Shown here in pieces: positions 33,983 to 42,431 of a stretch of DNA of 64,000 nucleotides. The position numbers and the translations under genes are program-made. Source of the stretch: Streptomyces sparsogenes (lineage in GTDB: Bacteria > Actinomycetota > Actinomycetes > Streptomycetales > Streptomycetaceae); contig NZ_MAXF01000222.1 in the NCBI RefSeq assembly GCF_001704635.1, positions 43,283-107,282 of the forward strand, in the 5' to 3' direction. Position 1 is the first letter of the stretch. Each line of letters begins with the position of its first letter. Below the pieces are notes generated by a model. It had not been told where the DNA came from. It ran no database searches and saw only the letters and a list, made by a program, of their open reading frames with translations.

Positions 33983-35242
33983 ATGGCGGCCGGCTACAGG
34001 GAACTGCTGCGCTGCGAGCACGCGGCCCGTCTGCTCATCGGGACCCTCGTCGGCCGGCTGCCGAACGCCACCGCCGCGCTGGCCGTCGTGCTCTTCACCC
34101 GTGCCGAGGGCGGCAGCTACGCGCTGGCCGGCGCGCTGTCCGCCGTCTACGGGGTGGGCAACGCGGTCGGCCAGCCGCTGCTCGGCCGGGCCGTGGACCA
34201 CTACGGCCAGCCGCGGGTGATGCTCCCGGCGGCCGTGCTGTCCGCCCTCGCGATGGTCCTCTTCGCCGTGGTCGGGCTCGACCCGCTGCCCGTCGCGTAT
34301 GCCGCGATGCTGGCCGCGGGCCTGTTCACCCCGCCCCTGGAGGGCGGGCTGCGGGCGCTGTGGCCGGGGGTGCTCGGCCGCGAGGAGTGGGTGCACGCGG
34401 CCTACGCCCTGGACGCCGTCGCGCAGGAGGTGATCTTCTCCGTGGGGCCGCTGCTGGTCACCGCCCTGGTCGCCCTGTGGTCGGAGGCGGCCGCGCTGCT
34501 GGTGATCAACGGGATCGGGGTGGTGGGCGCCCTGTCGGTCGTCCTCTCGCCGCCCTCCAGGCGGTGGCGCTCGGCGCCGCGCGAGGCGCACTGGCTGGGC
34601 GCGCTGCGCTCGTCCGGCCTGCGGGTGCTCCTCGGCACGTTCTTCTTCGTCGGGGTCGCCCTGGGCTCGATCGGCGTGGCGGCCGTCGGGTACGCGGACG
34701 AGCACGGCGGCGGCATGGTGTCGAGCTATCTGCTCTCCGCGCTGGGCGTCGGCGCGCTGGTGGGCGGCCTCGCGTACGGGGCGCGGCCCTGGGCCGGCGC
34801 CCCGGAGCGGCGGCTGCGGGCGCTGGTGGCGGCCCTGGCGCTCGGCTATCTGCCGCTGGTCCTGGTGCCCGGGGTGGTCGCGATGAGCGCGCTCGCCGGC
34901 CTGTCGGGGCTCTTCCTGGCCCCCGCGCTGGCCTGTGTCTTCGTGGTCATCGACCGACACGCCCCGCGCGGCACGGTCACCGAGGCGTTCTCCTGGCTGG
35001 TGACCACCTTCGTGGTCGGCAACTCGGTGGGGACGGCCGCCGCCGGGCCGGTGATGGAGTACGGCGGAGTCGCGGCGGGTTTCGCCGTTCCCGGGGCGGC
35101 CGGGGCGGTGGCGCTGGCCGTTCTCCTGGCCACCGCGCGCTTCCTCGACGGTGCGCGAGGCGTGACGGCGGGTGAACCTCAGGCGGAAAATGATCGCAAC
35201 CGTGCCGTCGAACCCGGTTTCAGAGCAGGCCATCAGGCGTAA
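33983..35242 (+). CDS. MFS transporter
   Basis: 419-aa major-facilitator protein with about twelve membrane segments. ATG 33983 is chosen over the long upstream extension, which runs back through the operator into the divergent gene. Visible: GTLVGRLPNATAALAVVLF as helix 1, the loop GQPLLGRAVDHYGQPRV (MFS motif A region) and a C-terminal half starting LRSSGLRVLLGTFFFVG. Most like drug-efflux members by eye, but the substrate is unknown. Likely controlled by the divergent LacI-type regulator. Confidence 0.85.
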   Translation: MAAGYRELLRCEHAARLLIGTLVGRLPNATAALAVVLFTRAEGGSYALAGALSAVYGVGNAVGQPLLGRAVDHYGQPRVMLPAAVLSALAMVLFAVVGLDPLPVAYAAMLAAGLFTPPLEGGLRALWPGVLGREEWVHAAYALDAVAQEVIFSVGPLLVTALVALWSEAAALLVINGIGVVGALSVVLSPPSRRWRSAPREAHWLGALRSSGLRVLLGTFFFVGVALGSIGVAAVGYADEHGGGMVSSYLLSALGVGALVGGLAYGARPWAGAPERRLRALVAALALGYLPLVLVPGVVAMSALAGLSGLFLAPALACVFVVIDRHAPRGTVTEAFSWLVTTFVVGNSVGTAAAGPVMEYGGVAAGFAVPGAAGAVALAVLLATARFLDGARGVTAGEPQAENDRNRAVEPGFRAGHQA

Positions 35243-35251
35243 TGTTCAGGC

Positions 35252-36613
35252 ATGGACCGCCGCATTTTCGGGCTGGAGAACGAGTACGGCGTCACGTGCA
35301 CATTCAGGGGACAGCGCCGGTTGTCTCCTGACGAAGTGGCGCGCTACCTCTTCCGCCGTGTCGTCTCCTGGGGCCGCAGCAGCAATGTCTTCCTGCGCAA
35401 CGGCGCCCGCCTCTATCTCGACGTGGGCTCGCACCCGGAATACGCAACCCCCGAGTGCGACAACGTGACCGAGCTGGTCACCCACGACAAGGCAGGCGAG
35501 CGCATTCTCGAAGGTCTGCTCGTGGACGCCGAGCGCCGCCTGCACGAGGAGGGAATCGCGGGCGACGTCTATCTCTTCAAGAACAACACCGACTCGGCGG
35601 GGAACTCCTACGGCTGCCACGAGAACTATCTGGTGGCCCGGCACGGCGAGTTCTCCCGTCTCGCCGACATCCTCATCCCCTTCCTGGTGACCCGGCAGCT
35701 GCTGTGCGGCGCCGGCAAGGTGCTGCAGACGCCGCGCGGCGCGGTCTACTGCGTCAGCCAGCGCGCCGAGCACATCTGGGAGGGGGTCAGCTCCGCGACG
35801 ACCCGTTCCCGGCCGATCATCAATACCCGCGACGAGCCGCACGCCGACGCCGAGCGCTACCGCCGGCTGCACGTCATCGTGGGTGACTCCAACATGTCCG
35901 AGACCACCATGCTGCTCAAGGTCGGCGCCACCGACCTGGTGCTGCGCATGATCGAGGCGGGCACGGTGATGCGCGACCTGACCCTGGAGAACCCGATCCG
36001 GGCCATCCGGGAGGTCAGCCACGACATCACCGGACAGCGCAAGGTGCGCCTGGCCAGCGGGCGCGAGGCCTCGGCGCTGGAAGTCCAGCAGGAGTACTAC
36101 GAAAAGGCGCTGGACTTCTGCGAGCGCCGCGGAATCCGCACCGGCACGGTCGAGCGCGTGCTCGAACTGTGGGGCCGCACCCTGGACGCCATCCGTACCG
36201 AAGAGCTGGACCGGATCGGCACCGAGATCGACTGGGTGATGAAATACAAGCTGATCGAGCGGTATCGCGCCAAGAACAACATCACCATGTCGCATCCGCG
36301 GATCGCCCAGATAGACCTCGCCTACCACGACATCCACCGCCGCCGGGGGTTGTACTACCTCCTGGAGAAGCGCGGTCAGGCCGCGCGGGTGTGCAACGAC
36401 TTGAAGATTTTCGAAGGCAAGTCGGTGCCCCCGCAGACCACCCGCGCCCGGCTGCGCGGCGATTTCATCCGCCGCGCGCAGGAGCAGCGCCGCGACTTCA
36501 CCGTCGACTGGGTGCATCTGAAACTGAATGACCAGGCGCAGCGCACGGTGCTGTGCAAGGACCCGTTCCGTTCGGTGGACGACCGGGTGGAGAAGCTCAT
36601 CGCCGGGATGTGA
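35252..36613 (+). CDS. pafA: Pup-protein ligase
   Basis: Uses ATP to couple the C-terminal Glu of Pup to substrate lysines. 453 aa, glutamine-synthetase-like fold; signature GLENEYG at residues 7-13 and the blocks FKNNTDSAGNSYGCHENY and RPIINTRDEPHADAERYRRL, parallel to those in Dop. The start ATG is 10 bases after the MFS stop. Ends at an 18-bp hairpin. Confidence 0.96.
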   Translation: MDRRIFGLENEYGVTCTFRGQRRLSPDEVARYLFRRVVSWGRSSNVFLRNGARLYLDVGSHPEYATPECDNVTELVTHDKAGERILEGLLVDAERRLHEEGIAGDVYLFKNNTDSAGNSYGCHENYLVARHGEFSRLADILIPFLVTRQLLCGAGKVLQTPRGAVYCVSQRAEHIWEGVSSATTRSRPIINTRDEPHADAERYRRLHVIVGDSNMSETTMLLKVGATDLVLRMIEAGTVMRDLTLENPIRAIREVSHDITGQRKVRLASGREASALEVQQEYYEKALDFCERRGIRTGTVERVLELWGRTLDAIRTEELDRIGTEIDWVMKYKLIERYRAKNNITMSHPRIAQIDLAYHDIHRRRGLYYLLEKRGQAARVCNDLKIFEGKSVPPQTTRARLRGDFIRRAQEQRRDFTVDWVHLKLNDQAQRTVLCKDPFRSVDDRVEKLIAGM

Positions 36614-36640
36614 CCCGGGCGCCCGGACGGCGCATGTCCG

Positions 36641-36679
36641 GCCCGGGGCCCCGTACGTTTCACGTACGGGGCCCCGGGC
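36641..36679 (+). terminator. pafA terminator hairpin
   Basis: Perfect 18-bp stem GCCCGGGGCCCCGTACGT (36641-36658) / ACGTACGGGGCCCCGGGC (36662-36679) with a 3-nt loop; no U-tract. One of the strongest hairpins in the window. Confidence 0.7.
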
Positions 36680-36733
36680 ACGTCGTAGAGTGGCGCGCGT
36701 TGCCCCCGCAGGATCTACCCGACGAGGACTTTC

Positions 36734-37714
36734 GTGCGCCGACGCTCCGTACTTCTTGCCGTGCCCGCCGGTCTGCTGACCGCCGCGGGCTGCGGCAGTG
36801 AGAAAGCAGGATCCGACAAGTCGTCCAAGGCCTCCCCTTCGGCGGAGAGCGGCAGTCCGAAGCCCGCCAAGGAGCCGGTGCCGCCCATTACCGGCGGCAA
36901 GGAGTTCGGCCAGAAGCCGAAGGTCGCCAAAGGCAGTGGGCAGCCGCGTTCCTCGCTCCAGGTCGAGACGGTCATCAAGGGTGACGGGGCCGAGGTGGCC
37001 AAGGGGGATTACCTCCAGGTGCACTATCTCGGCCAGATCTGGAACACCGCCAAGGTCTTCGACAACTCCTATGACCGGGGGAAGCCGGCCCTCTTCCAGA
37101 TCGGCGTCGGCCAGGTCATTCCGGGTTGGGACAAGGGGCTGGTGGGCAAGCGGGTGGGCAGCCGGGTGGAGCTGGCCGTCCCGCCGTCCGAGGGATACGG
37201 CGCCCAGGGTCAGCCGCAGGCGGGGATCAAGGGCACCGACACCCTGGTGTTCGTGGTCGACATCGTGGACACCTTCAACGGCAAGAGCTCGGCCAAGGGC
37301 CGCACGGTGGCGCAGACCGACATCGCTCTGCCCAAGGTCGGCACGAACACGGACGGCAAGGCGCCGACCATCGACGTTCCCGAGAAGTCCGCGCCCAAGA
37401 AGCTGGTCTCGGCGTATGTCATCGAGGGCGACGGGCCGAAGGTGAAGGCCACCGACAGTGTGCTGGTCCAGTACAAGGGCGTGCTGTGGGACGGCGGCAA
37501 GGAGTTCGACTCCACCTACAAGAAGGGCCAGCTCGCGCAGTTCTCGTTGCAGCAGGTCGTCAAGGGCTGGGCGCAGGGGCTCACCGGCAAGAAGGCCGGC
37601 AGCCGGGTGCTGGTCGTCATCCCGCCGGACCTCGGCTACGGGAAGCAGGCCCAGCAGGGCATCCCGGCCAACTCGACCCTGGTCTTCTCGGTCGACATCC
37701 TGGCGGTTCTGTAG
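36734..37714 (+). CDS. Lipoprotein with two FKBP-type peptidyl-prolyl isomerase domains
   Basis: 326 aa. Lipoprotein signal MRRRSVLLAVPAGLLTAAGC with the lipid-accepting Cys at residue 20, then a Lys/Ser/Pro linker. FKBP domain 1 at about 75-180 (VHYLGQIWNTAKVFDNSYDR, VIPGWDKGL, GYGAQGQPQ) and domain 2 at about 215-326 (VQYKGVLWDGGKEFDSTYKK, GYGKQAQQG). It should catalyse proline isomerisation in exported proteins at the outer membrane face. GTG start. The next gene is a single-domain FKBP 55 bases on. Confidence 0.9.
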   Translation: MRRRSVLLAVPAGLLTAAGCGSEKAGSDKSSKASPSAESGSPKPAKEPVPPITGGKEFGQKPKVAKGSGQPRSSLQVETVIKGDGAEVAKGDYLQVHYLGQIWNTAKVFDNSYDRGKPALFQIGVGQVIPGWDKGLVGKRVGSRVELAVPPSEGYGAQGQPQAGIKGTDTLVFVVDIVDTFNGKSSAKGRTVAQTDIALPKVGTNTDGKAPTIDVPEKSAPKKLVSAYVIEGDGPKVKATDSVLVQYKGVLWDGGKEFDSTYKKGQLAQFSLQQVVKGWAQGLTGKKAGSRVLVVIPPDLGYGKQAQQGIPANSTLVFSVDILAVL

Positions 37715-37769
37715 GACGCGGTTCTGTAAGACTGGGCGGGTTGCCCACCACGCAAGAGGAGCAAGTTTC

Positions 37770-38144
37770 GTGAGCATCGACAAGCCCGAGGTCGACTTTC
37801 CGGGCGGCGAGCCGCCGGCGGACCTGGAGATCAAGGACATCTGGGAGGGCGACGGTCCGGTCGCCCAGGCCGGGGCCACCGTCTCCGTCCACTACGTCGG
37901 CGTCGCCTTCAGCACCGGCGAGGAGTTCGACGCGAGCTGGAACCGCGGTACTCCGCTGCAGTTCCAGCTCGGCGCCGGTCAGGTCATCTCCGGTTGGGAC
38001 CAGGGGGTGCAGGGCATGAAGGTCGGCGGCCGCCGCCAGCTGATCATCCCGCCGCACCTGGCCTACGGCGACCGGGGCGCCGGCGGTGGCCGGATCAAGC
38101 CGGGGGAGACGCTGATCTTCGTGTGCGACCTGGTCGCCGCCTGA
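37770..38144 (+). CDS. FKBP-type peptidyl-prolyl cis-trans isomerase, cytosolic
   Basis: 124-aa single FKBP domain without a signal peptide. Core motifs: VSVHYVGVAFSTGEEFDASW, VISGWDQGVQGMKVGGRR, IPPHLAYGDRGAGG and LIFVCDLV. GTG 37770 with AGAGGAG upstream. Cytosolic partner of the lipoprotein FKBP before it; the pair sits between pafA and pafBC, an arrangement kept in Streptomyces. Followed by a terminator with a U-tract. Confidence 0.93.
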   Translation: MSIDKPEVDFPGGEPPADLEIKDIWEGDGPVAQAGATVSVHYVGVAFSTGEEFDASWNRGTPLQFQLGAGQVISGWDQGVQGMKVGGRRQLIIPPHLAYGDRGAGGGRIKPGETLIFVCDLVAA

Positions 38145-38214
38145 CGCCGATCGCCCGGACGGCCGACGGGTGAGCCCTGAGGGCGAGCCCCGAGGCCCGG
38201 CCGAAGCGCCCGTC

Positions 38215-38251
38215 GAGGGCCCCTGCCGTCCGGCAGGGGCCCTCGGCTTTT
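38215..38251 (+). terminator. Intrinsic terminator between fkbp and pafB
   Basis: 14-bp perfect stem GAGGGCCCCTGCCG (38215-38228) / CGGCAGGGGCCCTC (38231-38244) with a very small loop, followed by GGCTTTT. It separates the FKBP genes from pafBC, which therefore need their own promoter within 38252-38309. Confidence 0.8.
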
Positions 38252-38309
38252 GTCCCGCGTCCCGGTAGCGGTACGGTCACGGTCGGAAGGTCAAGAAGAA
38301 AGGGCGTCG

Positions 38310-39287
38310 ATGGCGATTGCCAAGGCCGAGCGGCTGATGAATCTGGCGCTGTGCCTGCTGGGGACCCGGCGTCCGTTGACCAAGCGCGAGTTGCGGGAGT
38401 CCATAGAGGCGTACATCGAGGCGGCGGCCACCGGCTCCGGCGGAGGCGACGAGGCGTTCAACCGGATGTTCGAGCGGGACAAGGACGACCTGCGCGAACT
38501 GGGTCTGATCATCGAGACCGTCGAGAGCGTGGACGGCGAGATCGGCTATCTCGCCCGCCGCGACAGCAACCGCCTGCCGCCGATCACCCTGGACGCCGAG
38601 GAGGCCGCGGCGCTCGGCCTGGCCGCGAAGGTGTGGCAGCAGGCCCGGCTCGCGGGCGCCGCCAGCGGCGCCCTGCAGAAGCTGCGCGCCGCCGGGATGC
38701 CGCTGGCCGAGGACCCGTACGACCCCCAGCCGGCCGGTGCCCTGGAGCCGCGGATCCCGGTCCACGAGGCGGCCTTCGAGCCGCTGATGCTCGCCTGCCG
38801 CGACCGCCGACCCGTCATGTTCGACTACCGCAAGTCCAACGCCGCGCAGCCCGAGCAGCGCTATGTCGAGCCGTGGACGCTGGAGTGCTGGCGCGGCCAC
38901 TGGTATCTGGCCGGGTGGGACCGCGAGCGGGCGGCGGAGCGGGTCTTCCGGCTCTCGCGGATCACCGGCAGGGTGCGCCTGCGGGCCGGCGCCTACACCG
39001 CCGAGGTGCCCGACCACGTCACCGTGCGCGAGACGGTGGAGCGGTGGTCGGGGGAGACCGCCACCAGTACCGCCCGGATCAGGCTGCGTTCCGGCCACGG
39101 CTACCCGCTGCGGGCCAGGGCCCTGCACACCCGCCCGCTGGGCGACGGCTGGGACGAGCTGGAGATCCCGTACGGGCACGGGCTCGACGCCTGGCTGGTG
39201 GAGTTCGGCCCGGACGTGGTGGTGCTGGCGCCCGACGAGCTGCGGGCCGATGTCGTCGACCGGCTGCGCGCCGTGGCCAAGGGCTGA
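38310..39287 (+). CDS. pafB: WYL-domain transcriptional activator PafB
   Basis: 325 aa. Winged helix-turn-helix at residues 1-75 (MAIAKAERLMNLALCLLG, TKRELRESIEAYIE) followed by the WYL domain (about 145-235, GHWYLAGWDRE) and a C-terminal extension. PafB and PafC form a heterodimer that, in mycobacteria, turns on DNA-repair genes independently of LexA, probably sensing single-stranded DNA or nucleotide fragments through WYL. ATG 38310 has AAAGG upstream. Translated just before pafC, gap 19 bases. Confidence 0.93.
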   Translation: MAIAKAERLMNLALCLLGTRRPLTKRELRESIEAYIEAAATGSGGGDEAFNRMFERDKDDLRELGLIIETVESVDGEIGYLARRDSNRLPPITLDAEEAAALGLAAKVWQQARLAGAASGALQKLRAAGMPLAEDPYDPQPAGALEPRIPVHEAAFEPLMLACRDRRPVMFDYRKSNAAQPEQRYVEPWTLECWRGHWYLAGWDRERAAERVFRLSRITGRVRLRAGAYTAEVPDHVTVRETVERWSGETATSTARIRLRSGHGYPLRARALHTRPLGDGWDELEIPYGHGLDAWLVEFGPDVVVLAPDELRADVVDRLRAVAKG

Positions 39288-39306
39288 GGGGGAGAAGCGA
39301 CTTCTG

Positions 39307-40266
39307 ATGGCCGGAAACGCCATTGACCAGACCCGCCGGATGCTGTCCCTGGTGACGTATCTGCGTGAGCGCCCGGGCGCCCGCGTCGCCGATGTCGCCC
39401 GCGCCTTCGGCATCAGCGAGGACGAGCTGATCTCCGACCTGGATGTGCTGCCGCTGTGCGGCACCAGTTTCCGCGGCGGCGACCTGCTGGACATCGACAC
39501 CGACGGTGAGCGCATCTGGTGGCACAACCCCGACGATGTCGCGGAGCCGCTGCGGCTGGCCGCCGACGAGGCCACCGCGCTGCTGGTCGCCGCGCGCGCC
39601 GTCGCCACCCTCCCGGGGCTGCGCGAGGGCGACCGGGACGCGCTGCTGCGGGCCACCGCCAAGCTGGAGGCCGCCGCGGGTGAGGCGGCCGGGGCCAGCT
39701 CCCGGCTGTCGGTCACCTTCGAGGCCGAGGGCGGGGTGTTCGCCGACGTCGACCGGGCCATCGCCGAGCGCCGCCGCCTGTGGCTGCGCTACTACTCGCC
39801 CGCGCGGGACGAGCTCACCGAGCGCGAGGTGGACCCGATCCGGCTGTTCGCCGTCGGCCACACCTACATGGAGGCGTGGTGCCGGCTCTCCGAGGCGCGG
39901 CGCACCTTCCGGCTGGACCGGGTCGCCGAGATCAAGCTGCTGGACGAGCCCGCCGACCCGCCGCCGATCGAGCTGCGCGACCTGTCGGACCTGTCGGCCG
40001 GGCTGGTGCAGACCGGTGCCGAGGACCCGGAGGTGGTGGTCGAGGTCGGCCCCGGCGGGCGCTGGGTCGCCGAGTACTACCCGCACGACAGCGCGGAGGA
40101 GCTGCCCGACGGCGGGCTCAGGATCACGCTGCGCACCCCCGATCCCGGCTCGCTGCGCCGGCTGGCGCTGCGGCTGGGCAGGGACGGCAGGATCGTCTCG
40201 CCCCGGGGGCTGGCGGACAGCGCGCGGGACGCGGCGCAGCGGGCGCTCGCGGCCTATGGTGAGTGA
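39307..40266 (+). CDS. pafC: WYL-domain transcriptional activator PafC
   Basis: 319 aa, the partner of PafB with the same architecture: helix-turn-helix N-terminus (IDQTRRMLSLVTYLRERPG, VADVARAFGISEDEL), WYL-like middle (RLWLRYYSPARDEL, GHTYMEAWCRLSEARRTFRLDRV) and a C-terminal domain. The WYL triplet itself is replaced by YME/AWC, usual for PafC. Acts as a heterodimer with PafB on DNA-damage promoters. Confidence 0.92.
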   Translation: MAGNAIDQTRRMLSLVTYLRERPGARVADVARAFGISEDELISDLDVLPLCGTSFRGGDLLDIDTDGERIWWHNPDDVAEPLRLAADEATALLVAARAVATLPGLREGDRDALLRATAKLEAAAGEAAGASSRLSVTFEAEGGVFADVDRAIAERRRLWLRYYSPARDELTEREVDPIRLFAVGHTYMEAWCRLSEARRTFRLDRVAEIKLLDEPADPPPIELRDLSDLSAGLVQTGAEDPEVVVEVGPGGRWVAEYYPHDSAEELPDGGLRITLRTPDPGSLRRLALRLGRDGRIVSPRGLADSARDAAQRALAAYGE

Positions 40267-40279
40267 AGGGACACGCACA

Positions 40280-40522
40280 GTGACCGCTGGGGGGAATCCC
40301 GCCTCGGTGATCTTCAAGGCGGCCTGCCCGGACTGCCGCGGCAGGTTCGAGCTGGCCGCCACCGCCCTGCGGCTGGCGATCGGGGGGAGCGACCGCACCA
40401 CGTTCTACTCCTTCACCTGCCCCGACTGCGGGTCGGCGGTGCGGAAACCGGCGGGGGAGCGGATCGTGGAGCTGCTCACCGGCGGTGGGGTGAGCACCCT
40501 GCGGCTGCACAGCGAGGTCTGA
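40280..40522 (+). CDS. Small zinc-ribbon protein
   Basis: 80 aa. Two CPDC knuckles (ACPDCRGRFEL and TCPDCGSAVRKPA) about 35 residues apart look like a four-cysteine zinc ribbon. GTG 40280, 13 bases after the pafC stop, so it is probably co-expressed with pafBC. I do not know its function; RNA- or protein-binding would fit the fold. Confidence 0.75.
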   Translation: MTAGGNPASVIFKAACPDCRGRFELAATALRLAIGGSDRTTFYSFTCPDCGSAVRKPAGERIVELLTGGGVSTLRLHSEV

Positions 40523-40533
40523 GGCCCCCCGTC

Positions 40534-40593
40534 GGACCGGTCACGGCACGCCCGGACCGGTCACGGCACGCCCGTACCGGTGACGGCGGGCCC
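40534..40593. repeat. Three tandem 20-bp units
   Basis: GGACCGGTCACGGCACGCCC twice exactly (40534-40553, 40554-40573), then a variant GTACCGGTGACGGCGGGCCC (40574-40593). A G+C-rich stretch with short inverted repeats follows. It lies between the zinc-ribbon gene and the small membrane protein gene. Confidence 0.95.
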
Positions 40594-40642
40594 GGCGGTC
40601 CCGCCGCCGGGCGGGGTCCGGCCTCCCCGATAGGCTCGGGCC

Positions 40643-40894
40643 ATGCTCTGGCCGATGCTCGCCCTCGCCCTCGCCGTCACCGGAATCGCCGTTCTCGCCG
40701 TGCCCGCCGTGCGGGTCTTCGTCGAAGTACGGAGGCTGGCGCGGCAGGTGGCGGAGAGCTCGCGGCGGATCACCCGGGCCGCGGAGGACCTGGAGCGGGC
40801 CACGGCACCGCTGGGCGGGCAGGTGGACGCCCTGCGGCGGGGGCACGGCCATGACGTTCGTCAGGACCGGCTGCCGACCGACGTCAGGGACTGA
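40643..40894 (+). CDS. Small membrane protein of unknown function
   Basis: 83 aa: one N-terminal membrane helix (MLALALAVTGIAVLAVPAVRVFV) followed by an Arg/Glu/Ala-rich amphipathic helix likely in the cytoplasm. Conserved position between pafC and tatA suggests a real gene. The start has only a weak ribosome site. No function assigned. Confidence 0.65.
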   Translation: MLWPMLALALAVTGIAVLAVPAVRVFVEVRRLARQVAESSRRITRAAEDLERATAPLGGQVDALRRGHGHDVRQDRLPTDVRD

Positions 40895-41083
40895 CGCGGG
40901 GGGCGGCGGGGTAGGCTGCTGGCGCAGTTGTCGCGGCGGTGCCGTGATCGCAACAGGGAGTATGCACGGGCATTGCCCGCGGTTTACCCCTGCGGGTTAC
41001 GATCGCTGCCAGCACTAGCACGCCAGTCCGATCCCACACGGCAGGCATGGAAGTACGCCGCCCCGGCGAGAAGGTAGTCGCAC

Positions 41084-41377
41084 ATGCTCGGCAATCTGAG
41101 GCCCACCGAGATCATTCTGATCCTCGTTGTCATTCTGCTGCTCTTCGGCGCCAAGAAGCTCCCGGACATGGCTCGGTCCCTCGGCAAGTCGGCCCGCATC
41201 CTCAAGAGCGAGGCCAAGGCCATGAAGAAGGACGACGAGGCGGCGAAGGCCGCCGAGGCCCCCACGGCCCCCGCCGACCCCTCCGCGCAGGGCGCCCCGC
41301 GGACCATCCAGGCGGCTCCTGGCGATGTGACCAGCTCGCGCCCGGTCAGCGAGCCGAACCGCACCACCCAGGGCTGA
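41084..41377 (+). CDS. tatA: Twin-arginine translocase subunit TatA
   Basis: 97 aa. Short membrane helix (EIILILVVILLLFGAKKLP) with the conserved FG hinge, then an amphipathic helix (DMARSLGKSARILKSEAKAM) and a disordered tail. Oligomerises to form the pore for folded proteins with RR signal peptides. GAGAAGG lies upstream of the ATG. A Tat substrate, the amidohydrolase at 56343, is encoded in this same window. Followed by tatC 77 bases later. Confidence 0.95.
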   Translation: MLGNLRPTEIILILVVILLLFGAKKLPDMARSLGKSARILKSEAKAMKKDDEAAKAAEAPTAPADPSAQGAPRTIQAAPGDVTSSRPVSEPNRTTQG

Positions 41378-41454
41378 CGGAGCCGACGCAAGCCGAGAGC
41401 GCCGCGGCGGCTCGCTGAGCCGACGGCGGCCTTCGCACGAGACGAGGACGTGGG

Positions 41455-42402
41455 TTGCTCAAGTCTGCCCGCAAACAGCAGAAGGACCCTGAGGGGCGGA
41501 TGCCCCTGGCGGAGCATCTGCGAGAGCTGCGCAATCGGCTGCTGAAGTCGGTCGTCGCGATCATCGTGGTCACGGTCGTCGCGCTGATCTACTACAAGCA
41601 GATCGCGGAGTTCCTCACCGGCCCGGTGATCGACAGCGTCGGCTGCAAGAAGGGTGAGGGCATCGGTGGCGAGCACACCCAGCCCTGTGCGCAGATCACC
41701 GCCAACGGCCTGCTGGCCCCCTTCACGATCATGCTGAAGGTGGGCCTGATGACCGGCGTCGTCGTCTCCAGCCCGATCTGGCTCTATCAGCTGTGGGCCT
41801 TCCTCGCGCCGGGCCTGCACAGCCACGAGAAGAAGTACGCGCTCGGCTTCGTGGCCGCGGGCGTGCCCCTTTTCCTGGCCGGTGCCTGGCTGGCGTACGC
41901 CGTGCTGCCGACCACGGCCGGGGCGCTGGTCGGCCTCACCCCCGAGGACTGGGACAACCTGTTCCCCGCGGACGAGTTCTTCGACATCGTCACGCGCATG
42001 GTGATCGTCTTCGGGCTCGCCTTCGAACTCCCGCTGCTGCTGGTGCTGCTCAACTTCGGCGGGGTGATCACCGGTCGGCGGATGCTGGGCTGGTGGCGGG
42101 GCATGGTCGTCGGCATCACCGTCTTCGCCGCGATCGCCACCCCCACCGGCGACCCGCTGACCATGTCGCTGCTGGCGGCGCCCATCGTGGTGCTGTACTT
42201 CGGCGCCACCGGCATCTGCCTGTTCAACGACCGCCGGCGGCGGCGCGCCAACCCGGACGCCGGGCTCAGCGACGACGAGGCCTCCGACCTCGACCTGACG
42301 CCCGCGGCCATCGGCGAGATCGAGCCGGTGTCCCCGTCCCGCGGCGACGACCCGGAGGACCCGGGCCCGACCCGGCGGAACGGCTACGACGACATCACCT
42401 GA
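41455..42402 (+). CDS. tatC: Twin-arginine translocase subunit TatC
   Basis: 315 aa with six membrane helices; receptor for the twin-arginine signal. The cytoplasmic N-end has the conserved LAEHLRELRNRL, and later come LYQLWAFLAPGLHSHEKKY and FGLAFELPLLLVLLNFGGV. The C-terminal tail of about 60 residues is acidic and specific to actinobacteria. TTG start with GAGGACG before it; this start is the least certain point. Confidence 0.95.
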   Translation: MLKSARKQQKDPEGRMPLAEHLRELRNRLLKSVVAIIVVTVVALIYYKQIAEFLTGPVIDSVGCKKGEGIGGEHTQPCAQITANGLLAPFTIMLKVGLMTGVVVSSPIWLYQLWAFLAPGLHSHEKKYALGFVAAGVPLFLAGAWLAYAVLPTTAGALVGLTPEDWDNLFPADEFFDIVTRMVIVFGLAFELPLLLVLLNFGGVITGRRMLGWWRGMVVGITVFAAIATPTGDPLTMSLLAAPIVVLYFGATGICLFNDRRRRRANPDAGLSDDEASDLDLTPAAIGEIEPVSPSRGDDPEDPGPTRRNGYDDIT

Positions 42403-42431
42403 GCCGGCGGCCCGCCCGGTAGGGTCCGCGA

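Noticed and set aside
40534..40593. Possible CRISPR array or iteron origin
   Set aside because: Only three head-to-tail 20-mers without spacers and with no replication gene nearby; listed as a simple tandem repeat.
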